DNA of 64,000 nt, taken from positions 82,145 through 146,144 of the forward strand of contig NZ_PHRF01000008.1 in assembly GCF_004151105.1 (NCBI RefSeq), read 5' to 3'. Position numbers and translations under genes: made by a program. Positions within the stretch are counted from its first letter, which is position 1. Each line of letters starts with the position of its first letter. This DNA is from Streptomyces sp. L-9-10 (lineage in GTDB: Bacteria > Actinomycetota > Actinomycetes > Streptomycetales > Streptomycetaceae). The notes beneath the pieces are model-generated. The model did not search any database, had not been told where the DNA came from, and saw only the letters and a program-made list of their open reading frames with translations. Positions 41,049 to 50,674 of this stretch are shown piece by piece.

Positions 41049-41801
41049 GTGTACCGCTTCCTGGTGACTCCGCGCTGGTTGGGGATCAACGTCTTCGTCC
41101 TGCTGGCGATCCCCGTGTGCATTTTCATGGGGATCTGGCAGCTGGGCCGCTTCGAGGTCCGCGTCGCCTCGCACGAGGCCGCGCAGGCGGCGCCCGATCC
41201 CGGTGAGCGGCCCGCGGCGGCGCTGGAGACACTGCTGCCGGTCGACCAGGAGACCTCGGGCCGGCACACCACCGCCAGTGGGCGGTACGAGGACCAGTTC
41301 CTGGTGCCGGGCCGGCAGCTGGACGGCAAGACCGGTTCGTATGTGCTGACCATGCTCCGTACCGACGGCGGCAAGGCACTGCCCGTGGTGCGCGGCTGGC
41401 TGCCCGGCGGCGAGAAGGCGCCCGCGCCACCCACCGGCGAGGTGACGGTGGCCGGGGCGCTCCAGGCGTCCGAGTCCACCGGCTCCGACGGGGTACGGGC
41501 GGGCGGCGGGCTGCCCCCCGGCCAGCTGGCCATGATCAGCGCGGCATCGCTGGTCAATGTCGTGCCGTACGACGTGTACGACGCCTGGGTCACCGTCAGC
41601 AAGGCGTCGGACGGGCTGCGGGCCGTGCCCGCGGGCGCGCCGCAGAACACCGGGCTCGACCTCAAGGCGTTCCAGAACCTCGGTTACACCGGCGAGTGGT
41701 TCGTCTTCGCCGGCTTCGTGGTCTTCATGTGGTTCCGGCTCGTCCGGCGCGAGGCGGAGGCGATCAGGGACCGGAAGCTGGGGCTGGAGACCGCCGCGTA
41801 G
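41049..41801 (+). CDS. SURF1 family protein
   Basis: A 250-residue membrane protein. The first helix is WLGINVFVLLAIPVCIFMGI followed by WQLGRFE, the SURF1 signature. The periplasmic domain has the TTASGRYEDQFLVPGRQLDG block, LPVVRGWLPGG and LVNVVPYDVYDAWV, and a second helix sits near the end (EWFVFAGFVVFMWFRLVRR). SURF1 assists heme insertion during cytochrome c oxidase assembly. Start is GTG. Confidence 0.92.
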   Translation: MYRFLVTPRWLGINVFVLLAIPVCIFMGIWQLGRFEVRVASHEAAQAAPDPGERPAAALETLLPVDQETSGRHTTASGRYEDQFLVPGRQLDGKTGSYVLTMLRTDGGKALPVVRGWLPGGEKAPAPPTGEVTVAGALQASESTGSDGVRAGGGLPPGQLAMISAASLVNVVPYDVYDAWVTVSKASDGLRAVPAGAPQNTGLDLKAFQNLGYTGEWFVFAGFVVFMWFRLVRREAEAIRDRKLGLETAA

Positions 41802-41867
41802 CCACTCCGGTCTCCAGGCCCGTGTCCCGTGGGCCGTGTCCTGTATCCCGTGTCCCGTGCCCTGGCC

Positions 41868-43199
41868 CTACGACGCGTTGAGGACGCCCGTCCGGTAGAT
41901 GGTGCCCGCGCAGGCGTTGGAGATGCTCGTCTGACCGCTCGGGGCGCCCGGCTCCGCCGTGTGGGTCACCGCGACCGAGCCGTCCAGCGTGCCGCCGTCG
42001 GTGGTGAGCTGGGTCACCGTTTCCGAGCCGTCCGAGCCGGTGTCCGGTCCCGTACCAGGGTCGCCGGTCGTGCCCCCCGAGCCGTCCTCGGACGGGGAGG
42101 GGTCGGGCGAGGCGCCGGTCGTCGGACAGGTCTCCGAGGGCACCCAGGCGAACTTCACCTCGTACGCGCCGTTCGGCGGCAGCACCAGCGCCGCCGCCTC
42201 CTGGGAGGGGTCGGGCAGCCCGGTCGCCGGGTCGCCCGCGGTGTGCGACGCGACGAGGATCTTGCTCTGGTCGGCCGCGCCCGTCGCCAGGAAGTTGACC
42301 GTGCCGCGGCCGGTGACCGAACAGCCCGATGCCGAGACATTGGAGACGCGGAAGCTCCCGTAGACCGTGCCCGCGGCGTCCGGGGTGCCCGTCTGGCCGA
42401 CGACCAGGAGCTGGCTGGAGTCGCAGGGGGACGAGGAGGCGGTCTCGTAGGGGGCTTCGGAATCGACCGAACCGTCCTTGCCGCCGTCCGGCGAACCCGA
42501 CGCGCCCCCGCCGTCCGGCTTGTCCGTCTTATCGGTCTCGTCCTCGTCGGCGGACACCTTGTCGGAGGGACCGTCCGCGTCCTTCTTGCCGCCCGTGGTC
42601 TCCTTGTCGGCGTCGGCACCGCCCTGCGCCTGCTCGCCGTGGCCGGTGCTGACGGCCCGGTCGTCCATCACGTCGGTGGAGTTGGCGACATGGACGAAGG
42701 CGGGGACCGCCGTACCGAACAGCAGCGCCGCCGCCGCCATACCGACGACCGCCTGGCGCTTTCTGGCTCGCCGGGTCGGTACGGCCTTGCGGAGATGGTC
42801 GAGGGCGCCGTCGGACGGCCGCAGGTCGCCCACGGCGCCGTGCAGCATCCGCCGCAGCGCCAGTTCGTCCCCGTCCAGGACGCCGTTCAGGTCGTTGCTC
42901 ACGACCTCACCGCCGTCACCGTCACCGCGGTCGCCGGCACGGCCACCGCCGTCGCCACGGCCACCGCCGTCACCGCTGCCGCCCTTGGCGGCGTTCTTAT
43001 CCCGGTCGGCACTCGTGTCACCGAGGCCGCTCAGCTCATTCTCCGGCCCGTTGTTCACAATTCCGTTTCCAGTCAGGTCGTTCGTCGGGGCGTCCGGCCC
43101 GGCCGGCTCGTGCCCGCGGCGCTCGCCGCGGCCCTCGCCGCGATCCGTACCGGGGCTCTCGCCCCGGCCGAATCCGTGCCGGTCCTCGCGCCCACTCAT
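41868..43199 (-). CDS. membrane protein coupled to a sigma factor (putative anti-sigma partner)
   Basis: A 443-residue protein. The N-terminal cytoplasmic 145 residues are highly charged and Gly/Asp-rich. Around residues 85-145 a compact segment (GEVVSNDLNGVLDGDELALR, LRRMLHGAVGDLRPSDGALD) resembles the short N-termini of membrane partners of SigE-type sigma factors. One membrane helix follows (QAVVGMAAAALLFGTAVPAF), then an acidic linker and an extracytoplasmic domain with conserved Cys (SSSPCDSSQL, VSASGCSVTG) in DUF4232-like style. The start overlaps the sigma gene stop (ATGA), so the pair is co-translated. There is no zinc-binding ZAS motif, so anti-sigma action is inference. Confidence 0.7.
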   Translation of the reverse strand: MSGREDRHGFGRGESPGTDRGEGRGERRGHEPAGPDAPTNDLTGNGIVNNGPENELSGLGDTSADRDKNAAKGGSGDGGGRGDGGGRAGDRGDGDGGEVVSNDLNGVLDGDELALRRMLHGAVGDLRPSDGALDHLRKAVPTRRARKRQAVVGMAAAALLFGTAVPAFVHVANSTDVMDDRAVSTGHGEQAQGGADADKETTGGKKDADGPSDKVSADEDETDKTDKPDGGGASGSPDGGKDGSVDSEAPYETASSSPCDSSQLLVVGQTGTPDAAGTVYGSFRVSNVSASGCSVTGRGTVNFLATGAADQSKILVASHTAGDPATGLPDPSQEAAALVLPPNGAYEVKFAWVPSETCPTTGASPDPSPSEDGSGGTTGDPGTGPDTGSDGSETVTQLTTDGGTLDGSVAVTHTAEPGAPSGQTSISNACAGTIYRTGVLNAS

Positions 43200-43858
43200 G
43201 CCGTGGCCTCCATGGCGACGCGCAGCGCCGCTATGCCCCGCGAGCCGTATGCCTTCACCGAGCCCAGGGATATCCCCAGCGTCTCGGCGACCTGCGCTTC
43301 GGTCATGTCCGCGAAGTACCGCAGGGACAGCACCTCGCGCTGCCGGCGCTGGAGTCCGCGCATCGCCTTGATCAGCGCGTCCCGCTCCAGCAGGTCGTAC
43401 GCGCCCTCCTCCGCGCTCGCCATGTCGGGCATCGGCTTCGAGAGCAGCTTGAGACCGAGGATGCGGCGGCGCAGCGCGGAACGGGAGAGGTTCACGACCG
43501 TCTGCCGCAGATACGCGAGGGTCTTCTCCGGCTCACGTACGCGATTGCGCGCGGAGTGGACCCGGATGAAGGCTTCCTGGACGACGTCCTCACAGGAGGC
43601 CGTGTCGTCCAGCAGGAGCGCGGCGAGACCGAGCAGCGACCGGTAGTGGGCGCGGTAGGTCTCGGTCAGGTGGTCGACGGTGGTACCCGCGGCCATCGCC
43701 TCGTCAGCGCCGTCGCGCTGGGACGGTATACGTGCGGGCCGCGCGGCGGGCATGGGGGCGATCACCGGCATGCCGCCCGGCGTGCGGGGCCGACGGAGCG
43801 GACGCACTGTCGCGCCGCGCACCGGGCCGATCGCTGTGATTTCGAGAACCTCTGCCAC
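43196..43858 (-). CDS. SigE-family RNA polymerase sigma factor
   Basis: A 220-residue ECF-like sigma factor: region 2 TYRAHYRSLLGLAALLLDDT and CEDVVQEAFIRVH, region 4 QREVLSLRYFADMTEAQVAE followed by TLGISLGSVKAYGSRGIAAL. The start is uncertain: the GTG at 43858 (VAEVLEITAIG) gives an N-terminal extension of about 55 residues; an ATG at 43693 (MAAGTTVDHL) would give a standard-length factor. The membrane partner is translationally coupled downstream. asd and ask follow upstream on the same strand. Confidence 0.87.
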   Translation of the reverse strand: MAEVLEITAIGPVRGATVRPLRRPRTPGGMPVIAPMPAARPARIPSQRDGADEAMAAGTTVDHLTETYRAHYRSLLGLAALLLDDTASCEDVVQEAFIRVHSARNRVREPEKTLAYLRQTVVNLSRSALRRRILGLKLLSKPMPDMASAEEGAYDLLERDALIKAMRGLQRRQREVLSLRYFADMTEAQVAETLGISLGSVKAYGSRGIAALRVAMEATA

Positions 43859-44194
43859 GCCAGTTGGACACGCTTCCCCCCACCAGGGTTGTACGCGCAC
43901 GCCATCCCATTTGACGCTGCACCAAATACCCTCATGCGTAACTGATCTCCCCCTATGCCCCATATTTGCGACACCGCAAAGGGGCGACCGCAGAGACGCT
44001 TTCCAGCCGTCCAGCGGTTGCAGAGCTCTCGCGGAAAGACGGATGTGCATCGTCGAACACGACAACGTCCCAGTTCAAGAGGCATAGAGCGTGGAACTGC
44101 CCACAGGACGTTCACAGATTCTACAAAGTTTTGCGGATCTTTGGCTTCCTGATTTCGCTCGCTCACGCGGCTACCGCTCCCGGACGGTGGGGAG

Positions 44195-45253
44195 TTACGG
44201 CCGCGACAGCTCGACGGCGACGGCCTCGGCGATCTGAGCCGTGTTCAGCGCGGCACCTTTGCGTAGATTGTCGCCGCAGACGAACAGCTCCAGCGCCCGG
44301 GGGTCGTCCAGCGACCGCCGTACCCGCCCCACCCAGGTGGGATCCGTCCCCACCACATCGGCCGGCGTGGGGAAATCGCCCGCCCCGGGGTTGTCGAACA
44401 GCACCACGCCCGGCTGGGTCGCCAGGATCTCGTGCGCCCGGCCGACCGTGATCTCCTGCTCGAAGCGCGCGTGCACGGCGAGGGAGTGCCCGGTGATCAC
44501 CGGGACCCGGACACAGGTCGCCGACACCCGCAACGTCGGCAGGTCCAGGATCTTCCTGGTCTCCTCGCGGATCGCCATCTCCTCCGAGGACCAGCCGCCC
44601 TCCAGGGCGGACCCGGACCACGGCACGACGTTCAGCGCCAGCGGGGCGGGGAAGGGCCCGGTGGCATCGCCCACCGCGCGGCGCACATCGCCGGGGCGCG
44701 TGCCCAGCTCCGTACCCGCGACCAGGGAGAGCTGTTCACGCAGCGCGCTGACGCCGTCCTGTCCGGCGGCGCTGACCGCCTGGTACGAGGAGACCGTCAG
44801 CTCCCGCACGCCGAACTCGGCGTGCAGCGCGCCGACCGCCACGATCATCGAGAGCGTGGCGCACCCCGGGCTCGCGATGATGCCGCGCGGACGGGCCCGT
44901 ACGGCGTGGGGGTTGAGCTCGGGCACGACCAGCGGGACATCGGGGTCCATGCGGAACGCGGCCGAATTGTCCACGACCACGGCACCCTTGGCCGCGGCGA
45001 CCGGTGCCCACCGGGCGGACACCTCGTCCGGTACGAGGAACAGCGCCACGTCCACACCGTCGAGAACCGCCTCGGAGAGCGCGACGACCTCGGTCGCCTC
45101 ACCGCGTACGGACAGCTTGCCGCCCTCCGTACGGGGTGAGGCGATCAGCCGGATGTCGCCCCAGACGTCCGCGTGCTGCGACAGGATCTGGAGCATCACG
45201 GCGCCGACGGCTCCGGTCGCACCCACGACCGCGAGCGTCGGCCCGCCGTTCAT
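44195..45253 (-). CDS. asd: aspartate-semialdehyde dehydrogenase
   Basis: A 352-residue enzyme converting aspartyl phosphate to aspartate semialdehyde in lysine/threonine/methionine and diaminopimelate synthesis. It has an NADP-binding start (LAVVGATGAVGAVMLQILSQ), VDNSAAFRM, the catalytic cysteine block SPGCATLSM and SSYQAVSAAGQDG. The active-site flank SPGCAT differs slightly from the usual NPGCTT. It follows ask by 43 bp in the same operon. Confidence 0.93.
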   Translation of the reverse strand: MNGGPTLAVVGATGAVGAVMLQILSQHADVWGDIRLIASPRTEGGKLSVRGEATEVVALSEAVLDGVDVALFLVPDEVSARWAPVAAAKGAVVVDNSAAFRMDPDVPLVVPELNPHAVRARPRGIIASPGCATLSMIVAVGALHAEFGVRELTVSSYQAVSAAGQDGVSALREQLSLVAGTELGTRPGDVRRAVGDATGPFPAPLALNVVPWSGSALEGGWSSEEMAIREETRKILDLPTLRVSATCVRVPVITGHSLAVHARFEQEITVGRAHEILATQPGVVLFDNPGAGDFPTPADVVGTDPTWVGRVRRSLDDPRALELFVCGDNLRKGAALNTAQIAEAVAVELSRP

Positions 45254-45296
45254 CGCGCGGCGCTCCGCGCGGCGCCGCGGGGCGCGGAAGGCGCGT

Positions 45297-45818
45297 TCAT
45301 CGTCCGGTGCCTCCGTAGACCACGGCCTCGTCGGAGTCGCTGTCGAGCCCGAAGGCGGTGTGCACGGCGCGCACGGCCTCGGTGACCTCGTCCGCGCGGG
45401 TGACCACCGAGATACGGATCTCGGATGTCGAGATCAGCTCGATGTTCACGCCCGCGTCCGAGAGCGCCTCGAAGAATCCGGCGGTGACGCCCGGGTTGGT
45501 CTTCATGCCGGCGCCGACGAGCGAGATCTTGGCGATCTGGTCGTCGTAGCGCAGCGACTCGAACCCGATCGTCGGCTTCGTCTTCTCCAGCGCGTCGATC
45601 GCCTTGCGGCCCTCGGTCTTCGGCAGCGTGAAGGAGATGTCGGTCAGACCGGTCGACGCGGCGGAGACGTTCTGCACCACCATGTCGATGTTGATCTGGT
45701 TGTCGGCGATGGCGCGGAAGATCGTCGCGGCCTCGCCGGGCTTGTCGGGGACACCGACGACCGTGATCTTCGCCTCTGAGGTGTCATGGGCGACACCGGA
45801 GATGATGGCCTGCTCCAC
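45297..45818 (-). CDS. aspartokinase beta subunit from internal in-frame start
   Basis: The codon for Val251 is GTG, preceded by AAGGGGA about 7 nt upstream, a strong ribosome-binding site. The product would be 173 residues containing only the two ACT domains. Overlapping alpha/beta aspartokinase genes with exactly this arrangement are established in Corynebacterium, Mycobacterium and Bacillus, so use of this start is likely. Confidence 0.7.
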   Translation of the reverse strand: MEQAIISGVAHDTSEAKITVVGVPDKPGEAATIFRAIADNQINIDMVVQNVSAASTGLTDISFTLPKTEGRKAIDALEKTKPTIGFESLRYDDQIAKISLVGAGMKTNPGVTAGFFEALSDAGVNIELISTSEIRISVVTRADEVTEAVRAVHTAFGLDSDSDEAVVYGGTGR

Positions 45819-46568
45819 CTTGCGGTCCCCTTGCGGTTCGTTGCTGACCCATGTGCCCTGGAGCCCCGAGAACGAGGAACGGACATGGATCGGGATGTTG
45901 TAACGGCGTGCGTACTCGACGCACCGGTGCAGCAGCACCTTGGAGCCGGAGCTGGCGAGCTCCAGCATGTCCTCGAAGGAGATCCAGTCGATCTTCCGGG
46001 CCTTCGTCACGACCCGGGGGTCCGCGGTGAAGACGCCGTCCACATCGGTGTAGATCTCGCACACCTCGGCCTCCAGCGCCGCCGCGAGCGCGACAGCGGT
46101 GGTGTCCGAGCCGCCACGGCCCAGCGTAGTGATGTCCTTCTTGTCCTGGGACACCCCCTGGAACCCGGCGACGATGGCGATGTTGCCCTCGTCGAGCGCC
46201 GTACGGATCCGGCCCGGCGTGACATCGATGATGCGCGCTTTGTTGTGGACCGAGTCGGTGATGACGCCCGCCTGGCTGCCGGTGAACGACTGGGCCTCGT
46301 GGCCCAGGTTTTTGATCGCCATCGCCAGCAGGGCCATGGAGATCCGCTCTCCCGCGGTCAGCAGCATGTCGAACTCACGCCCGGCGGGGATAGGGGATAC
46401 CTGCCCGGCGAGATCGATCAACTCGTCCGTCGTGTCGCCCATCGCCGACACCACGACGACCACTTGGTGGCCGTTCTTCTTGGCGTCGACGATCCGCTTG
46501 GCGACCCGCTTGATGCCCTCGGCATCGGCTACGGAGGAGCCTCCGTACTTCTGCACGACAAGGCCCAC
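45297..46568 (-). CDS. ask: aspartokinase (alpha subunit, full length)
   Basis: A 423-residue enzyme phosphorylating aspartate, the first step of the aspartate family pathway. It has the kinase start [40 protein letters not shown] and [13 protein letters not shown], then two ACT domains ([40 protein letters not shown]) for lysine/threonine feedback. An internal start inside the gene probably yields a separate regulatory subunit (next entry). asd follows in the operon. Confidence 0.95.
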   Translation of the reverse strand: MGLVVQKYGGSSVADAEGIKRVAKRIVDAKKNGHQVVVVVSAMGDTTDELIDLAGQVSPIPAGREFDMLLTAGERISMALLAMAIKNLGHEAQSFTGSQAGVITDSVHNKARIIDVTPGRIRTALDEGNIAIVAGFQGVSQDKKDITTLGRGGSDTTAVALAAALEAEVCEIYTDVDGVFTADPRVVTKARKIDWISFEDMLELASSGSKVLLHRCVEYARRYNIPIHVRSSFSGLQGTWVSNEPQGDRKVEQAIISGVAHDTSEAKITVVGVPDKPGEAATIFRAIADNQINIDMVVQNVSAASTGLTDISFTLPKTEGRKAIDALEKTKPTIGFESLRYDDQIAKISLVGAGMKTNPGVTAGFFEALSDAGVNIELISTSEIRISVVTRADEVTEAVRAVHTAFGLDSDSDEAVVYGGTGR

Positions 46569-46802
46569 GTGCGCTCCTCGCTCAGTCCATAGTCACTGTC
46601 GGCTCAGTTTAACGAGCGGCCGCACGACGTCCCGGCTATACCACATCGTGAGATGTCCCGCCCACTCCGTGATCACCTTGAGACGGACACGGCCGCTCGG
46701 TGTGCATGCATGCCCCCGATGGCGCGGTACACGCGGGAACGTGGCCCACGTCACGAAGCTTTGCCCGCTCACGCCGCCCGTGTCACGCCCGAGCCGCCCG
46801 TG

Positions 46803-47471
46803 TCACCTGAGCGTGCGCATGCCCAGCGGGGTCGCGATCTCCTCCGCCATCACCCTGCCGGCCTCCTCCGCCAGCACGTCCTCGGCCTCCTCGGTCAGAT
46901 CCTGGTCGGTGTCGAGGCCGTCCAGGGCCGGAAGCGGCTGGTCGAGGCGTACGTGGGCGACCAGCGACTGAAGGGCGCGGAGAGTGGCGGAGGCGGTGGA
47001 ACCCCAGCTGGAGAAGTACGAGAACTGCCACCACCACAGCGCCTCGGTCGTCCGGCCCGCGCGGTAGTGGGCCAGGCCGTGGCGCAGATCCGTCACCACA
47101 CCGGCGATGTCGTCGGAGATACGGGACGGCACGGGCGCCTTGCGCGGTTCGTACGGGTCGAAGACCTCGGAGTAGACATCGATCGGTTCGAGGATCACGG
47201 CGAAGCGCTCGCGCAGGTCGTCGACGTCCGGCTCGGGGCCGAGATCGGGCTCGTACCGCTCGTCGGGAAGGATGTCCTCGTGGGCACCCAGCCGGCCGCC
47301 GGCCAGCATGAGCTGGGAGAACTCCAGCAACAGGAACGGCACGGCACTGTCCGGCTCATCGCCCTTCGCCACTTCCGTGACGGCCACGATGAAGCTCTCG
47401 ATCTGGTCGGCGATCTGGACCGCGAAGTCGTCCGGATCCTGGTTCACGGCGTGCAGCGTTGCGTCAGACAT
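46803..47471 (-). CDS. DUF5063 domain protein
   Basis: A 222-residue, acidic, helical protein starting [20 protein letters not shown]. Features are [40 protein letters not shown] and [20 protein letters not shown], the DUF5063 pattern. Function unknown. The start at 47471 overlaps recR by 8 bp; the recR-DUF5063 pairing upstream of ask is, as I recall, conserved in Streptomyces. Confidence 0.88.
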   Translation of the reverse strand: MSDATLHAVNQDPDDFAVQIADQIESFIVAVTEVAKGDEPDSAVPFLLLEFSQLMLAGGRLGAHEDILPDERYEPDLGPEPDVDDLRERFAVILEPIDVYSEVFDPYEPRKAPVPSRISDDIAGVVTDLRHGLAHYRAGRTTEALWWWQFSYFSSWGSTASATLRALQSLVAHVRLDQPLPALDGLDTDQDLTEEAEDVLAEEAGRVMAEEIATPLGMRTLR

Positions 47472-48063
47472 CGAGAAGTCGTCTCCCCTCGAAGGCACGC
47501 CCGAGCGTGACCTCGTCGGCATATTCCAGGTCGCCCCCCACGGGCAGACCGCTGGCCAGGCGCGTGACCTTCAGGCCCATCGGCTTGATCATGCGGGCGA
47601 GGTACGTGGCCGTGGCCTCGCCCTCCAGGTTGGGGTCGGTCGCCAGGATCAGCTCGGTGACCGTACCGTCGGCGAGACGGGCCAGTAGCTCACGGATCCG
47701 CAGGTCATCGGGGCCCACGCCCTCGATGGGACTGATCGCGCCGCCGAGCACGTGGTACTTGCCGCGGAACTCGCGGGTGCGCTCGATGGCGACGACGTCC
47801 TTCGGTTCCTCCACGACACAGATCACCGTCACATCGCGGCGCGCGTCACGGCAGATCCCGCAGCGCTCCTCCTGCGCGACATTGCCGCACACGGCGCAGA
47901 ACCGGACCTTGTCCTTGACCTCGAGGAGGGCATGGGCGAGACGGCGCACATCGGTCGGCTCGGCCTGGAGGATATGGAAAGCGATCCGCTGCGCGCTCTT
48001 GGGACCGACGCCGGGCAGCCTGCCCAGCTCGTCGATCAGTTCCTGGACCACGCCTTCGTACAA
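47464..48063 (-). CDS. recR: recombination mediator RecR
   Basis: A 199-residue protein starting [20 protein letters not shown] (HhH motif). The zinc finger has C57, C60, C69 and C72 ([19 protein letters not shown]), a Toprim domain contains [20 protein letters not shown], and a Walker B-like end follows. It acts with RecF/RecO in loading RecA at gaps. ybaB lies 108 bp upstream, the classic recR-ybaB neighbourhood. Confidence 0.96.
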   Translation of the reverse strand: MYEGVVQELIDELGRLPGVGPKSAQRIAFHILQAEPTDVRRLAHALLEVKDKVRFCAVCGNVAQEERCGICRDARRDVTVICVVEEPKDVVAIERTREFRGKYHVLGGAISPIEGVGPDDLRIRELLARLADGTVTELILATDPNLEGEATATYLARMIKPMGLKVTRLASGLPVGGDLEYADEVTLGRAFEGRRLLDV

Positions 48064-48171
48064 CGGACTGCCTTCCCTACTACGGTGAGTACATACGCTA
48101 GTTGGTGTCAGCGCGGGTTAGAAGAGCGGGTTACGCGGCTTACGCGGGCGGGAAAGAGCGCGGAGGACGCG

Positions 48172-48507
48172 TCAGAAGGGCAGGCCCGGCATCCCGCCGA
48201 GTCCCTGCGCCAGCGGACCCAGCTTCTCCTGCTGGAGCTGCTGCGCGTTGTCGTTCGCCGCGTGCACGGCGGCGACGACGAGATCCGCGAGGGTCTCCGT
48301 GTCCTCGGGGTCGACGGCCTTCGGGTCGATGACCAGAGCACGCAGCTCCCCGGAGCCGTTGACCGTGGCCTTCACGAGACCACCGCCCGCCTGCCCCTCG
48401 ACCTCGGCGTCCGCCAGCTCCTCCTGTGCCCGCGCGAGGTCCTGCTGCATCTTCTGGGCCTGCTGGAGCAGCTCTTGCATATTGGGCTGACCACCACCGG
48501 GAATCAC
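48172..48507 (-). CDS. YbaB/EbfC nucleoid-associated protein
   Basis: A 111-residue protein. The GTG at 48507 ([20 protein letters not shown]) has AGGAG 5 nt upstream and gives the usual Streptomyces N-terminus, so it is preferred to the ATG at 48522. A long helix is followed by [20 protein letters not shown] and [20 protein letters not shown]. It binds DNA as a dimer and co-occurs with recR. Confidence 0.93.
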   Translation of the reverse strand: MIPGGGQPNMQELLQQAQKMQQDLARAQEELADAEVEGQAGGGLVKATVNGSGELRALVIDPKAVDPEDTETLADLVVAAVHAANDNAQQLQQEKLGPLAQGLGGMPGLPF

Positions 48508-48830
48508 GGTCACTCCTGGCATCTCGACGACGAGTTACTGGACGAGTTGTCCGTAAGGCGAGCCTACGTGGTCCCCGAGCACCGCGCCCTACCCCGCCGG
48601 AACGAACCCCAAGCGAACTCTTTCGAGTGAGAGCCTCGCGCTCCCCTACCTGATCACGGCACCCACACGGAAGGAAATGCCGGGGTTTCGGGCACAGCGC
48701 CCACCATTTGGCGGTAGGAAGTGCATACGCGTCAACAGGCGCGTCGACAGGCCCTGGGCAGCCCCCGGCCCGTACGCGCGCACACCGACCGTCACGCAGA
48801 GTCACAGCCAGACCGTAGAGGAGTACCCAG
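48508..48830. other. divergent promoter region ybaB / SLATT gene
   Basis: About 320 bp between divergent genes. No gene is supported. A GAGGAG ribosome-binding site lies just before the SLATT GTG. No clear palindrome was noticed. Confidence 0.45.
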
Positions 48831-49601
48831 GTGAGCCAGCCGGAGATGCAGCCCGGAGGCCCCGCCCGGGAGGAGGGGCCTCCGTCCGGGGAGACCACCG
48901 GCGAGGACGAGAGCGGCCCGCCGCCCTACGGCGATCTGACGGGCGGCCCGTTTCCGCTCGGGGACTGGGGTGAGCCGGCGGAGCGGCTCGACGAGCTCTA
49001 CCGCTGGGTCGAGACGGGGGCGCTGCGCACGGTCGACTGGTATCTCGCCGACCGGGTGCGCAAGCGGCGCGGCGCCCGCGCGCTGCGGGCGGCGACGGCC
49101 CTCGCGGTGACGGCGGGCGCGGCGCTGCCGCTGCTGGATCTGACGGGCGCGGTGACCGGGGCCGCGGGGTGGGGATACCTCTCGCTGCTGCTGGGCGCGG
49201 CCTGTGTGGGGTGCGACCGGTATCTCGGGCTGACGTCCGGCTGGATGCGGGCGGTCGCGACGGCGCAGGCGGTGCAGCGCAGGCTGCAGACGTTCCAGTT
49301 CGACTGGGCGTCGGAGTGCGTACGGGAGGTCCTCGGGCCGACCGAGGGCACGGCCAGCGAGGCGGCGGAGCGCTGCCTCGGCGTCCTGCGGCGGTTCACC
49401 GAGGACGTGACGGAGCTGGTGCGGGCGGAGACGGCGGACTGGATGGTCGAGTTCCGCTCGGGCCCCGCGCCGCTGATGATGCAGTCGGTACCGATGGGCG
49501 GGGCACGCGGCGAGGGCGTCGTACCGCCCCCGGGACGTTTTCCGCTCCCCCCGGGCGCCCGGCCGAACATGCCGAGGCAGCGACCGCCGGAAGCGCGGTG
49601 A
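48831..49601 (+). CDS. SLATT domain membrane protein
   Basis: A 256-residue protein. The acidic N-terminus is followed by LDELYRWVETGALRTVDWYL, two close membrane helices (ATALAVTAGAALPLLDLTGA; GWGYLSLLLGAACVGCDRYL) and a helical tail with MRAVATAQAVQRRLQTFQFD. The two-helix SLATT fold is known as a membrane effector in SMODS/SLOG conflict systems, but this chromosomal streptomycete version stands alone and may be housekeeping. The stop codon lies in a repeated segment. Confidence 0.8.
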   Translation: MSQPEMQPGGPAREEGPPSGETTGEDESGPPPYGDLTGGPFPLGDWGEPAERLDELYRWVETGALRTVDWYLADRVRKRRGARALRAATALAVTAGAALPLLDLTGAVTGAAGWGYLSLLLGAACVGCDRYLGLTSGWMRAVATAQAVQRRLQTFQFDWASECVREVLGPTEGTASEAAERCLGVLRRFTEDVTELVRAETADWMVEFRSGPAPLMMQSVPMGGARGEGVVPPPGRFPLPPGARPNMPRQRPPEAR

Positions 49602-49667
49602 GGGCGGGGGCGCGGTGAGGGACGGGGGCACGGTGAGGGACGGGGGTGGGGACCGGGGGCGCGGTGA
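49593..49667. repeat. repeats of the SLATT gene 3' end including its stop codon
   Basis: GCGCGGTGAGG-type units begin at 49593 (gene end, TGA), 49610, 49628 (one change) and 49659, separated by G-rich tracts. Confidence 0.85.
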
Positions 49668-49756
49668 GGACCGGGGGCCGGGCGGGGGTCGGCTCGCGCC
49701 GGCCCCCGGCCCCGGTCCTCGGCCCCAGGCCCCCGGCCCTCATGCTCGTGCGCTCT

Positions 49757-50425
49757 TCAACTGAAGATGATCATCGAGCCCTGGCCCAGGCTCCTGGTGG
49801 CCGCCGCGTGCAGGCCGAGCCACACATGGCGCTCCCGGGCGAACGGGCCGTCGTCGTAAGGGATCGAGGTCGCCGGTTCCTCCAAGGACGTGGGGCGGGC
49901 CGGCGGGGCGGGGGCGGACGGGGGGTTGGCCGGGTCGATACCGATCGCCGGGCCGACGATCTCCAGCTCCCGCAGCAGACCCTGCGTGGAGCCCAGCGGG
50001 CCGCCGCCCGCGAGGAGTTCCTCGTTCGAGAGGGGCGCGTCGTAGTCCACCGGGACATACGCGCCCGCGTGGTCGTAGTGCCAGACCAGATGCGACTGCT
50101 GGGCCGTCGACTCGAACATCTCCAGCAACTGTTCGTAGTCGCCGCCCAGTTCACCGACCGGCGTCACCGCGAGGCCGCAGAGCTGGAGCAGATACGCGCG
50201 CCGCAGGAAGTGCAGCGCGTCATAGTCGAAGCCGGCGACCGGGGCGACATCCCCCGAGAGGCCCGGCATATAGGCGAAGACGGGAACGGACGGCAGCCCG
50301 GCAGCACCGAGTGCCTTGTCGTAGACGGCGATCTCTTCGGCGAAGGGGTTGTCGGGGCTGTGGCACAGCACATCGACGAGGGGGACCAACCACAGGTCAC
50401 AGGCCAAGGGAGGCTCGCTCTCCAA
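49757..50425 (-). CDS. conserved hypothetical protein of Streptomyces
   Basis: About 222 residues if translation begins at the TTG at 50425 (then ESEPPLACDLWLVPLVDVLC). Highly conserved stretches, from memory of relatives, are PDNPFAEEIAVYDKALGAAG, LSGDVAPVAGFDYDALHFLR and AQQSHLVWHYDHAGAYVPVD. No enzyme motif is recognised. The frame stays open upstream through a repetitive region whose translation is low complexity, so the longer form is unlikely. The start remains uncertain. Confidence 0.7.
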   Translation of the reverse strand: MESEPPLACDLWLVPLVDVLCHSPDNPFAEEIAVYDKALGAAGLPSVPVFAYMPGLSGDVAPVAGFDYDALHFLRRAYLLQLCGLAVTPVGELGGDYEQLLEMFESTAQQSHLVWHYDHAGAYVPVDYDAPLSNEELLAGGGPLGSTQGLLRELEIVGPAIGIDPANPPSAPAPPARPTSLEEPATSIPYDDGPFARERHVWLGLHAAATRSLGQGSMIIFS

Positions 50426-50546
50426 CGGGTTCGTACGCGGGCGCGCGATGGTCGCGACGGTCGGGACAGCGTAATGCGGCGGGCACGTCCAGCGAAGAGG
50501 CCGGGTCGACGGGGACCCGTATGTACGGGGTGGGCAGGGGGTGTTT

Positions 50547-50598
50547 CGTGTGTACGGGAGCCTCGGTGTGCGGGTCCTCGTGTGTACGGGAGCCTCGG
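50547..50598. repeat. direct repeats upstream of the hypothetical gene
   Basis: CGTGTGTACGGGAGCCTCGG occurs at 50547-50566 and 50579-50598, period 32 bp, with degenerate GTGTAC copies either side (50520-50645). Confidence 0.85.
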
Positions 50599-50674
50599 CG
50601 TAAAGGGGCCTCGTGTGTACCGGGCCTTCCGAGTACGGGGCACACGTCGCCGACAGCACCCCGTGGACGGCGGA

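Noticed and set aside
48831..49601. CBASS or SMODS defence locus based on the SLATT protein
   Set aside because: No nucleotidyltransferase or SLOG gene adjacent; neighbours are core recR/ybaB genes.
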